Shown: one piece after another, positions 21,369-34,000 of the stretch
Layout of the letters: every line of letters starts with the position of its first letter
Position numbering within the stretch: position 1 is the first letter of the stretch
NCBI RefSeq assembly: GCF_041260155.1
Contig: NC_091933.1
Coordinates: forward strand, 22,122,599-22,186,598
Source: Ptychodera flava
Taxonomy: Eukaryota > Hemichordata > Enteropneusta > Ptychoderidae
Reading direction: 5' to 3'
Length of the DNA: 64,000 nt
Position numbers and translations under genes: made by a program
The notes under the pieces: model-generated
Databases searched by the model: none
The model's input: the letters and a program-made list of their open reading frames with translations, nothing else
Told to the model about the DNA's origin: nothing

Positions 21369-24300
21369 AACGGGAGGATCAAAGCACACAAGATCTCAAT
21401 CAGAGCATGGACTGTATCTGGTCTGTATCGGGTAATTTGTTCACTGGTTTGCCGGGGAAGGCAGCTATCATGATGGGCATTTCAACATAACAGCAAGATC
21501 ATTGGTTGATCACACTGGGATTCCTCCACAGCAATCACAGCAACCGCTGACACTACCAAAGATCACACAGTCCCAGAGGAAAAACTTCAGCACAAATATG
21601 GACTGCAGTGTCTCCCTCAACCAGGGTTTCTGCATGTAATACCAAACAATTTGTAGAAACAAATATTGTTCATGAAAAAAATCAATTATGAACATGTGGC
21701 CTTACAAACACCTGCGAGTACTGTACATATGATGGACTTCTCTGTTGCCTTTGTGACATACGGTACACTATTAGGATACTGAATTGTTTTTATTTGACAA
21801 AGTTAATATATATCATTTGAAAATTGGCATGTATGCAGACAATGCAGTAATGCATCATAAATACATTTGATTTAGAATCCATACTTAACTGAAATGATTA
21901 AAGTACCTTTCTTTTTTAACAACAAAATGTAACTTATTGTGTGTTGCATTAATTCAGGAAGGACGTTGCACAAGTTCAGAAAATATTTCTCTCTTCCAAA
22001 GCAGGTCTTTAAAGAGCTGGGTTGAGATCATAAAGCACAAATCATTTGTCACTGCAAGAAGATTTCTAACTTGTATTTATTTACACAGACCATTTCGGTA
22101 AAGTTCATGTATGGGTTGCTAGTAATTACTGAAGCAGTGGACTATAAAACTCACGGTATCAACAATTTATTGGTATAGCAAACAATTTGAAATATTTGAA
22201 AGACCTTGCGGCGAGTTGTAGATTTGTGAATACATCAGGTGTATTCACAAAACCAGTTTACACACCAAAAAAATTACACGACACCGTAGTGATATTGTGA
22301 ATTGGGAAATGTTTTATTTTGTGTCAGCTAGACATGAAATGTACACTACGTGTAACATACAACAAAATCTGATGACCTATTTACATAATTTTATTACTCC
22401 TACCTTTGTCAAGATCAATTTTGATCGTAGTCCAGTGAAAGCATCTATTTACAGAAATAATTGTTGTTTCTCTCAGAAAAAATTCACTTTTTCACTCTGC
22501 TTTGTACTGTGTAACATTACAGTGTTTTTGCTAAGGATTGCAAGACAGGTGTAGAAATGCCAGGACCATTTCTTACATGTCCTCGGGTATAATTTTGTTG
22601 ATATTGTAAGGGGAATCCCGATAAAATTCACCCAGATAATCTGCCTTCAATTGCTGGCTATATTTTGTAAACTGTGTGCCACTGAATATCAGATGGGCAA
22701 TGTCCCTTCTGAGCAAAACAGATTCACCAACCCAAGAAAGTTACCATTGACCCAGTAAGATTTCACAGATGACACACACTGGTATAGGGGCTGGCACAAA
22801 GGAAATGCTGTATGTTAGAAGGCACACACTACAGGGAGGCCTGTGTGTTCTGGCGGAGAGATGGGGAGGGAGGGGAAGCAAGGCCATCCTCAGTGACTTG
22901 CTGCTTCCCTCCAGATACATTTTCATCAATAGAGAAGTCTCAAGATACCAAAGAAGGAAATACAAAATGGATCATACTTGATGTTGTGATTGTGCCCACT
23001 CACCCTGATTTCATCCTTGGTCACATGTACACACTGTTATGGTACTGTACCTAGCACAGAACACTATAATCAACACACCGTTTTCTGAATTTCAACAGTT
23101 ACAGTTCTGACCAAATTTATCACCAAGGGTCTGTTTGCCATATTTTGCACCTACCTACAGTGCCTAAGATACAATCTCAACACAAACCACAATATTCTTC
23201 CTAAAACTGACAACTGCCAGATTGTGTCACTGCAGAACAGATGTGCATTCTGCAAACATAAAGGGGCTGGAAGTAGGTGAAAATGTGTCTTAATTTTGTG
23301 AAATCAGGTCAATTTATTTCATGATTATTATCCTTTGAAAAAAGAAATCAACATCATGCTGGCACAAATACACTGACCCCAGTCAATAGTAAACCTTTGT
23401 AGAAAGTTAACAAAGCGTGGAGAATAGATACCAGAATGTAGGACAGAAATACAAAATAAACCGTGTGTTACTGCCACCAAATCTGATCATACAAAATACT
23501 TCATGTTACCAAATATCTCAAACATTGGAAATTATAATGTTTAATACTTGTATAAAAAATATTGTACTCTAAAACTTTTGGCATCCAAACACTTTGAAAT
23601 GAGTAGAAAAAAAAATGTTGATGCAAAAGCTGCCATGAGTTGTCCTCTCTTGGAGTGAGTTTTATCACACAATGTCCGATCAGTAAATTCAAACTTAGCC
23701 TTACATGTTTATCCTATCCAATCACTACGCTTATAGTAACTGACAATATCATCATTATACGTAATACCTTTGATTTTCAATTGTCAATCTTGACAATTCC
23801 TTCTTTATAATCCCTTGTTACTTTTTTCAGTGCACTTACAATATGCTGATGTCTAACGTGACATATATATAATATAATATACACCTATATGATAATTTGC
23901 TTTTTCCAAAAGTCTCTGGGGTGAAATAAAATAGGTGGACTCAGTCTCTGAGTAACTGACTGTATTCTATACATTTTCACAGCATGCGATTCTTAGACAC
24001 ATATTTTCGTGAAAAAAGCGACCTTCCTTGTACTTATACCTTATAATTTTTACCATTTTTGTTCGATCATGTGAATAGATGTATTTCCGATCTTACAGCC
24101 CTACTACTAAGCACGGCTACTCATGCAGCAGAGAAACAATTTATGGGAGGTGGCTTCAATGCAGTGTTAGAAATCTGAAAATTACGGGATACCATGTTAC
24201 AGCCTACATTAGCGATGAGAGAGTCTTTCAAATTCATTTGTATATCACTTACACAAACACACATAAAATTACTACAGTTCAAGGAGTTTGAATTCATTTG

Positions 24301-24685
24301 TTCACTGTCATTGTCTAATGTTTCCCAACTGACATGCAATGAAAACAGGACCCTGCCACCATGGGATCCATACATACACACGACAAGCACACTTTTGCTT
24401 TACAACCTCATTGTACCATTTTAGCTGTTGCATGTTCTACCTTTGGTGTCAGCCTGCAGTGTGGGCAACACTTTACGCACCAGTTGGAACTACACATTGA
24501 CACAGCAAACCTGGCAACACTCACGCCCACTCCTACATCTGAAATTTCACAATTTTCAACAGGTAGTGTTATTCAAATGATTTCAAATATCACATCAGAT
24601 TCAATTTTAACCTTCATATCACTAATATCTTTTTTTTACACACACACTTTCTCTCTTTTCAAAAGACTAAAAAAATCATTGGACC

Positions 24686-25027
24686 TTAATGTAGTATGCA
24701 CCTCGAAAGTGAAAGACTTAAACTTTTGCTCTAACTTTCCTCAAGGAATCTTTCAATCATTCTCTTTCAAAATCAAGAATAAAAACAGGGGTCACCATGC
24801 AAATTTTGGTACTAGAGAAACAAATTACCCAAGATTTACCGATATTAGAAATTCAAAATGGCCGCCATCCCTGTGTTAACTCTATGGAGAAAAATAAAAA
24901 CTTTCGAATTTCGAAAAACTAGCCAGTTAAAAGTTTTCTTTCACCAAGAGCTTTAAAATGAACCCCACATGTGGTATATCAAAAGAGAATTGTAAAAGTT
25001 TGAGAGTCCGAATGTCTGTCCCCTTAA
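24686..25027 (+). mobile_element. TTAA MITE copy A
   Basis: It starts at TTAA 24686-24689 with GTAGTATGCACCTCGAAAG and runs to TTAA 25024-25027. It aligns base by base with the copy at 57988-58348 at very high identity but lacks the last roughly 14 bases of the right terminal repeat. A 172-codon ORF through it is incidental. Confidence 0.8.
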
Positions 25028-25265
25028 ACTGGAGCATGCAGTTGATGTACCATTGGGGCTTTCATGTGCCCATTTTCAGATCAAATGCAATAACAAGGCA
25101 CCATGACAGCATTAGCATGGTGTAAGAAATGACAGTTTGTGATTGGTGACAGTACTTGTAACATCACTGCACCCCAAATCCCCCATTTCTTTAGGGTAAT
25201 ACCCTAGTGATGACAGAAGCATATTACTGTAAAAGCATTGAGTTTCACACGACTTTAATTCTACA

Positions 25266-25785
25266 GTTTAACACATCTTTGCCAGGGGCTCATAAGTGCC
25301 TATTTAAGTCAATATTACAGCGTTTTTCTTTCTTTTTCAATGTTACAAATAAAGCTGAAGAGCACAACATTTGTGTAGCTGTCTTTTGTGTAGCTTGTAT
25401 TGGCATGTATAGTGCGCCCTCAATGGGGTATGTGATATGTAAATACGACCTTTAGTTCCGTGACCTCTAGCCAATTCCTCTGGCCATGCCTTCTGGACAC
25501 GTGTACAGACGTCGCTGTGTTTACTGTACTATTAGTACAGTAAGCATAGCGAGGGCAGGGCAGGAAGTAGGCATGGCTAGAGCCGGGCCTAGAGGTCACG
25601 GAACTAAAGGTCACATTTACGAGGACTCACTATACATGCCAATACACGCTACACAAAAGACAGCTACACAAGTGTTGTGCTCTTCAGCTGGATTATTTGT
25701 AACATTGAAAAAGAAAGAAAAACGCTGTAATATTGACTTAAATAGGCACTTATGAGGCCCTGTGGTTTAACACATCTTTGCCAGG
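25266..25785. mobile_element. Foldback palindrome between 21-bp direct repeats
   Basis: GTTTAACACATCTTTGCCAGG occurs at 25266-25286 and again, same orientation, at 25765-25785. Between them lie two inverted arms of about 235 bp (left starting GGCTCATAAGTGCC, right ending its complement with GGCCT), near identical in their outer halves. They close at ttactgtacta/ttagtacagtaa near 25530. The unit is thus almost entirely a hairpin, with no coding capacity. The direct repeats look like a target duplication but are longer than those of known cut-and-paste families (2-10 bp). Confidence 0.8.
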
Positions 25786-25818
25786 ACTTTCAATTCAAAG
25801 ATTTGCCAGAGGAAAAAA

Positions 25819-26163
25819 ACGGGGACAGATATTTGGAATCTCAAATTCTTACAATTCTTTTCTGATCTACCACTTGTGGGGGCTCATTTTCAAGCTCTTG
25901 CAGTAAGCAAAACTTTATGTGTCTTAGTTTTTCGAAAATTGAAGTTTTGATTTTTCCCCATAGAGTTAACACAGAGATGGCAGCCATTTTGAATTTCACA
26001 TATCGGTAAATATTCGATAACTTGTTTCTTTGGTACCAAACTTTGCACATTGACCCCTTATTTTTTGTCATGATTTGATAAAAGAACGGTCACAGTTTCA
26101 TTGAGGAAAGTCTGAGCAAAAGTTTAAGTAAGTCTTTCACTTTCGAGGCGCATACTACCGTAA
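25819..26163 (-). mobile_element. TTAA MITE copy B
   Basis: The reverse-oriented relative of the family: ggggacag...ctctcaaa-like start, aaaatggcngccattttgaa-like centre, and the end gaggcgcatactaccg at 26145-26160. It is more diverged than copies A and E. It lies on the far side of the foldback palindrome, so A and B form a loose inverted pair. Confidence 0.65.
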
Positions 26164-27802
26164 TATTCCTGTAGGGATTTCATGTAGTGATTTTGTCTGT
26201 CAATGAAAAAAGGCAAAATTAAAGCCCAGTGATTACTAAATGCTTTGACAGTATCGAATGGCTTTTTTTTTTGAGAATATGAACATTGCAAATTTTCAAT
26301 TCACAAAAAGAAACTAAATCTCAAATTATGGCAAATTTAAATCATTCTGTTTAAATAATTCCAAAATTAGCTCTCTTGATTTCACACTCAGCAAAGAAAA
26401 AAAAAAGGCTTTTGATAGGAAGAGGTACACACATATTGTACCTTAATATCACAAAATGAAATGCTAATGCAAGTACAGACTTAACATCACAAAACAAAAA
26501 CCATTAAATTACAGCTTACGAGCGCGCATGATGTGTATATTTCTTTACAAACAGCTTCACAACATTTTGGTGTTGTGCTGAGTAATTACTTTTTTTCCCC
26601 TTTAAATGCTGTACATATTTACAAATTTTGTCGAAAAGCAATCAAAGATATTGGACATTGAATTCAAGCAGTGAGTTGAACGACAATCGGAGATCTGATG
26701 CATTGTTTTAAGTGCATTCCTTTCACAAACAAAATACACATACAAATAAATAAACAACTATTGTATATTACTGGCTATGGTGAGTTGAGCGACCAGCACT
26801 ACATAAGGCCTTTTTTATGAGTTACAACAGACTTCACAACAAAACGGTGGACATTCCAGTATTCATCTGGCAACTGCCGCGGAAATCCAAGCACACTAGA
26901 CAGACAAAAGTTAAAAACAACAATTCTAAAGCACAGAAATAGCACACCCTCTTCTTTCTTTACAACATTAGCATACATACGTTAATACATTTTATGGCCA
27001 TGATCAAGTTCATTATCAAGTCATACTAACTAAACACCAGAAAGTTTTGCTCACCACCAACGTACAAAACAATTTTGAAGGGTATCGCCATGACTTTGAA
27101 GGCCACCATTACTGTATTTTGAGTCTAGCAGTAAGACCTTGAATGATGGGGAAAAGATAGACAGGCATTCCTGTTTATGAGTAGCAACTACGTCTACCCA
27201 CTAATGGCTACGTAAAATCGTGCCGCAAATCACCCTTATAAGGTGCTCTTGGAACTGGAAAGCTGATATATCTTATGAAGGAAGCCACATAAAGCAAATT
27301 TTTTTGAGTGGATCAATCACAACAATTCATTTTTTATGAGACTGCTTTGTATATAATATGTGTGAGCATGTCTACATGTACGTACTCATATAGGAATATT
27401 ATAGTTCCTAACAAATCATGTAATTTCATCGTGTCTGCTCTGATTGTTTTGTAAATATATGTTACCAGCATGCACCTTTGAAGATGAGTGAAAAAAAATT
27501 GCAACAGCTTGGACAAACTATACCGCATTTCCAACAAAGGTTGAAGTATCGAATTTTTCAAATTGAATGAGGATTTCCTGGTATGAAATCCGTGACGACG
27601 ACCACACACTTTATTGTCATCTTTTTGTCCGACATCAGAGAATACAAAAATTTCTATGTACAGATTATAATTAGGAAATTCCCACAGCCTCTTCCTCGGC
27701 AAATAACTGCGTAGCTTCTGTTGATCTTGTATCACACCTAACACCATTTCCGCAATCACTACACATACTGTAGCCTACATGCAATCACGGAGTGATTTCA
27801 CA

Positions 27803-28045
27803 TCAGCAACTGGTGGATGACGACTGACTGCATGTTTCCGCTCTGTCCATCTGGCTGCTGGACACTTTGGGTTTGACGGCTGGATCCAGTGAGATAGCAC
27901 CAATACTCAGTGTGTTTGGGTCCATGGGTAAGGCTGGTATCCCTCCTTCCATGTCGTCAGTCTCCAGACTGCTGGCGGCACCTGCTGTGGAACTACCCAG
28001 CTGGTAGGAGTCCTGCGATAAACCACCTTCCTCGCTTGATGAAGC
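27803..28045 (-). CDS. APPL1: APPL1 exon 17, C-terminal tail
   Basis: The acceptor cgcag is followed by [17 protein letters not shown]. The frame stays open for 80 codons to TGA at 27803-27805. It is Ser/Thr-rich with no known domain. The assignment rests on phase, position and the open frame. Confidence 0.8.
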   Translation of the reverse strand, partial: ASSSEEGGLSQDSYQLGSSTAGAASSLETDDMEGGIPALPMDPNTLSIGAISLDPAVKPKVSSSQMDRAETCSQSSSTSC

Positions 28046-31000
28046 CTGCGATCAGAGACATACAGAACGAGTCATGTTAGTTTTTTTGGTCAGTGCACGA
28101 CCCCTGTACGACACCTCATTGACAACACAGTTTTGCCCCTTCTGTCTATCCTTGAAAAGTATACTCAGTACAGCCCATCTCAAAGGGCTTGTGTAGGGAG
28201 TTCCACCACACAGTGTCCAGGGTTTGCTCAGTTAGACCATTGGGGATACAACTGTTTATGGCAGAGATTACAAGCTTGCAATAGCAAATGAGGGACTGTG
28301 AGATAATCTAGGTCAGTGCTAACACTCTGGAGTTGTGAAGTTCTGTTTTAGCACACTTTTGTTTTCATCACAATATACCGTCAAAAACAGTTTATAACTA
28401 CCCCTAAGAACTTGTCCAAGCATAAGCTTTACATCAGATGTTTGGTGTAATGCATTGCGGGGAAAAAATACACCCAGAATTGATCTAGCTAAACAACCTG
28501 CTTCTCATTGTTGCTTGCCATGGTAGTTTATCATGGCAAACTTACTGGAACTTTGGGATACTTGAATTTTGCCAAGGTTGTCCTATCTGAAACATCACTG
28601 CAGCTAAATGCTTACAAGGAGATCCGTGCATTTATTTTCCTTAGAATGGGCATTGGCATTCATTCAAATTGTAAACAGCAAATGTGATTTTCTGGTCCCA
28701 AGTAGGGGACGAAAATCTTCAACCTCACTCACTACTTCTAAATTCATTTCAGCAGGGTGTATCAGGTGTGTATTTTAAAGCATGGATATTCCACCTCGGA
28801 TGGAGGGTACAACTTACAGAAAGCGCAGGTCTGTCAGACGTTTTCATGTTCAGCATCGTCTGGAAGGCAATCTGTGTGGCTGTGCTGATGGCTCGGCAGA
28901 TCTCCTCACCGGACGCGTCCGATTCAAAGACATGGCAGGCAAATGTCGTCATGGCTGTTGTGTAGCCTCTGCTGCGGACTATGAATGCAAACAACCTAGC
29001 GGAAAAATAAAGTGAATGCTCAATGTCTAAGGAAAAAATTGCAAGGGAAAAGACCATTGTCATATTGAATTAAGAAGATTTCATTCTCATCTCCAAACTG
29101 AGTTACTAGTATTGAGTAGAACATGTGAAGTTGAACTGGACATGATCTTATCACTCCCTCAATTGTCATAAACTTTGATAGTTTGGTTGAAAATAGGAGA
29201 AAATTGACATTTTTTTCATCTTGTAAATTACCCTTTGAAGCCTCAATACTGTTGAAGGTATTCAGTGAAACAGAATGTGAAAGATGCAGTGTGTCTAATT
29301 TTTATATGACAATTGCTAATACATGGTGTGAATTACATAAAGAATGTATGAGTGAATGTCGACAACAGGTTGGACACTACCCTCAGTTCAAATAAATACC
29401 AATCTACCGAGAGTTGTTGCAAATAAGGTACACTGACACGTGCCAATAGCAGACCAACCTCTCTATTGCCACTAAGAAAATACAAGCAAAGCGACAAATC
29501 ATGAAAAAATTATACCTCTATCTGCACGCCTTTTATTGAATACGTCCCATACATAAATGCTATGTACTAGTCACCTGGTGATTAGTTGCAAAGAGGCACA
29601 CATACATTATTAATTCCACATAAGCTGACATTTCAGTTAGATTATACGTGGTAGTAGTGAGACATTGCCCTCTCACTTTCTTCCAACATTACCATCTACT
29701 GAGACAAGATGAGATGAAAGAATCAGAATAATTGCAATAGATTTATTGTTCATACTGTCTTTTTTGTTCCTGATGACATACCTATTGTTTTCATGATGGG
29801 CTGCAAAGAAGGACAAGTCTTTCAACTCGATCTTGGATCTGACAGTTTGGTTGGATGGCTCCAGCAATCTGTAATCAAAACCATGTCGATAACACTTTAA
29901 TATGGGTGTGAGTACAATCTATCTATTATTTTTTTTCATGAGTTATGGCCTCTGACAACTGAAGGCACATACACTTTGTCAAGAGTGTTCAATTTCATGT
30001 GTTCTTTTAAATACACATATCATTTCCTACACTATTTGATAATATCCATTGAGTTCCTCTGTGATTTAGAGAAAAAAGTTAGGGGAAGATTCACTTCATC
30101 AACAACAAACAGAACTATGATACATCAGACAGGAAAAATATGCACAGAAAACAATGTGATGGGAGGAAGAAAGAGGTGGATGCTGTGAAGGGAGGTTACA
30201 GTCAGGTATATGAAAATCACATTGGTGTAATTTAAGTTGGGGGGGGGAGAGAGAGAGAGAGAGAAGCATAGGCAGTGTTTTCATAAACAAACAAATTTCT
30301 AAACCACCTCACTTCAGCAATATCTACCATAAGTGTGATATAATCAGAACACTCACAGAAGAGAATCCGTAGTCACCAACAGATGAACTTCTGTCATCTT
30401 GAAGACATTATGAATAGCCCTTGCGGCCATGATTTGACGGATGGTCTCCGATATCATGTTGGTACCTTTATCAGAGCTGACTTCCATACAACCCAGGAAA
30501 CGAACCAAGTACATCTGAGAGAAGGTACTTGGAGTACTCACTGTATGAAAACATTAAAAAAAACAATTTATCAATTTTAACAAATTCATATTATGGTCTT
30601 GGGAAGTGAAATCTGTCTCTCTCCTACAATCTAAAACATTTCAAATCAAACAGATTTTGGTGACACAATTTCAGCGAAGAATCTTACTTTGGTCAGAGCA
30701 AAGCTGATGGGTGTCAGTTTTTGAAGCTTCTGTTATAGTCTCTGCATAAATTATACACACAGATACAGTGTGGGAAATGTGTAACATTTGATTACTATTA
30801 GAATGTGTACTTGTTTCTTAAATTTTTCTTTTCTCTTCTCATCTCTCAATATGACAAAACATTGTAATATGAAACCTGGTAGAGGAGCCATATTTTTAAG
30901 GTCACCTAGCAATTCTGTAATTTCAACAACAGCATCTTGGTAGATGCATTAACACTGGATTCAGTTGTCCTTTCAGACCATGAACACCGAAATCTGTTTA

Positions 31001-34000
31001 ACAATTTCTTTGACGAAACAGGTATCTCTTTACATGAAGCTTTATCCATGGAACACCAATGTTTAGCCCATCATACACTTAAATACACAAAGTTTTTAGA
31101 TCTTTCACCATGTCTAAAAGCATGCACAACAGGATGGTGTCTCTAATTGTGTGAGTCATCAAATTGTAGATGTACACAGTACAAATATACATATTTTTAA
31201 GATTAAGGAAAAATCCTCTTTGCAGGAGTTAACAATTTTAATACCAATTTGGTACAATGTAACGTTATCTGTCACATGCAACTACCGGCGACCATTTTTG
31301 ATAGTTACCATTTCAGTGTACCGTAGTCTTCAATGTTTACTCATCTAAATCTGAATGACCTTGGGTTCCTCAAATGAAACTTGGCTATTTATTCAAAAAC
31401 AGCTTTGCTTTGACCTCAAGCAAGACATTTGTGACTGCAGATTTTGCCATTGTTCTGAGAGTATTTAAGCCATCAAAATTTTGACAAAAGGAATTATATT
31501 AGATTTTTAAAATTCACACAGCAAGCATGAATTAGAAAGTGAGTTCACCGAATACCCTTGCACCCTGACAGTTACAAAGCAAAAAGATTGGTAGAAGGGG
31601 GACAGATTAGCCGCTGTTTTGTTAAGAAGTTCACACTCGTGCCATGATTTTGCAAATGTGCAAAAACGAGAGAGTAAGCCATCTACCATTTTGGGAAAGA
31701 ATATCAGTTGTGGATTCATTAAATGGATTGATACGTTTTGGGGGACCTTCTTTAGGTTGCAGTCGGAAGCTTGGCTGGTCGTCGCCGGGGGACAGCAGGT
31801 CAAACTGGATTGGTATAGGCGGTAGCACGGTGTCTAGCGGAGTTGGGGGAGGTGGTCCGGGGGAGGTGTTGGAGTCTGAGCTGTCACTTCGAGACCTGGA
31901 GCGGAGTCTTGATTTCCCTTTCTCCCTGCAAGTGAAAGGTGATAATAAGGTTAGCTACAGGTGTCTTAGAAGATCTTAAAGATACAATGTTTCAAAATGA
32001 TTTCTTATCACCATGTGGAAACCAAGTCCACACTGAGGGTGCAGCTAACTCCTTTTCGAACAACTGACAATTCACACTCGCTAGCCCTATCTTCTGGGGA
32101 GCTCCGTGGCACCACTTGTGAGTAACTTTACTGACTCTCCATCAGGTGAACAAGCAAGCATAAAGTGCCAATTCTTCCATATATTGGCCCTGCACTTTGG
32201 ACATAGTGTCAGTTATGCCATGCAGAGACATCATATTCATAGCTTTAAGATATATCATTGCAACATCGAGCATGAACAGGAATTGGACAATAGTAGAATT
32301 CAGAGTTCGATTACTGTTACACAAATTTATAACCATTCTTTAACCTTCCAGAGACAAAGCACACAGCAAGTGACCTTGACTCTGTTGGTATTTAGTGACA
32401 GGGCAATATCAGAGTAGCATGCTCTTCTTTTATTTAAGGTAGTTCCTGCCTCAAAAATGAAAGACTTATGCTCAATTTTTTCTCAAGCAAACTTTCGACC
32501 ATTCTCTTGCAAAATCAACAATAAAAATCTCGGGGTCACCGTCCAAATTTTCATACTAGAGAAACAAAGTACGGTACTCACTACTGACCAATATTTGAAA
32601 TTCAAAATGGCCATAATCCCTAAATTATCTCTACTGGGGAGAATAAATTGTCGATTTTCACAAAACTAAGCTGGAGAAGACTTTTTTAGTAACTCCAAGA
32701 GTTTCAAATAAACCTGAACATGTTTAAAAGTAGTAGACCAATACAGCTCGGTAAAAGTTTGAGAGTCTGAGTATGTGTCCCGGAGGTGCATTCTTTCTTA
32801 ACGTGAATGTTTCACGTTACAGTTACGGCAGCAGACAACGCAGGCAGGCTGCCATGGCAACATTTACATAATTGTGGAAAGAAGACAGTCCCTCCCCTCC
32901 ACAGTGATGAGTGGAACATCATGGTTTACACCACATGAAACTTTACCCACATGAAGAAATATCATTACATTGTACAATGTATGTACCTAACTATTGAAAC
33001 ACATTATACCAGGCTTTATTGAGCTTCCTTGGTTTGTGTTCATTTGAAATTCAAATTCATTGCCATCCTGTTGTTTCCAGTGGTTTACACAACTCTCTCC
33101 ATGTGCATCTTACGACTAGGGATTTTACTATCAACTTTGGTTTAACTGTGAATGAGGGATGTTCCGTAGATACACTAGTTGTCATGGCGATTGCAGAGTG
33201 CTATAAAGGTCATATAACTGATAATGGTACTTAGGTATTTTGCATAAGAGTTTTGAAAGCTTTCAACATCCTCAAATGGCTTCTATTAGTTGGAAAAACA
33301 TCGGATATATGGGTGAATAGTCCTTGAGGAAAATTATGCTAGGCTGTTAAGTAAAGAAAAGGGGAAATGTATCACGATTCTGTACTATTTCAATTTCACT
33401 CTTGCCTTTGCATGCGTGTTCAGAAAGCCTCACCTGGTTGAAAGCATTTCCTGGCGAGTCGACGCTAGCAGGGCAGGATCTGCTTGCCTCTGAGCTGGGC
33501 TAGGCTGTATTCCTGTAGAACTTGCACTTGATGTCGGCGATGGTGATGACTCGGAAGATTCTGTCGATGAGTCCTGGAGACAGAGAAATTTGAAATCATG
33601 TGGAATTGATCAGATCATTTGAGGGGATCTGATGAATATACATGTCAGTTCTCATGATTTTACTACCAAGGTTTCAAAATACTGAAGGCCGTAGATCATG
33701 AATATACCGGTATACCTCTGTGCATGGCAGTCTTGTATTGAAAAACACACAAAGCTTTGGCTGTCTTTGCAGCTGACGGAATTCAGATGACGGCAGCAAC
33801 GTCCTGTTTTTTTCATATAATAAGAACAAGGTGCACCTGGTACTGGGTGACAAAAAACCTATACTGTGTGTTGCAAACAGTTATCATCATCATTAAATTG
33901 CAATACACAGTAAGTGTAACTCCTGATCTAGCATACTTAACCTTATGAGTCAAACCCTAGGAATATACCGTTATGCCATTGTCTTTCCACATAAAGCTTT

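Larger units (their letters stand above)
21369..27802. other. Convergent intergenic region, NUBP1 to APPL1
   Basis: It presumably contains the two 3' untranslated regions. The parts I can name are two TTAA MITE copies (24686-25027 and 25819-26163) and a foldback palindrome (25266-25785). The stretches 21.4-24.6 kb and 26.2-27.8 kb show no supported gene. A 141-codon minus-strand ORF (27334-27759) sits in the expected APPL1 3' UTR and looks accidental. Confidence 0.6.

Noticed and set aside
22741-23054. Overlapping 70-80 codon ORFs on both strands
   Set aside because: No homology, splice sites or conserved motif; typical background in intergenic DNA.
24361-24879. 172-codon plus-strand ORF
   Set aside because: Its second half runs through TTAA MITE copy A, and the residues resemble no protein. 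Chance open frame.
27334-27759. 141-codon minus-strand ORF after the APPL1 stop
   Set aside because: No recognisable domain, and the position fits APPL1 3' UTR.
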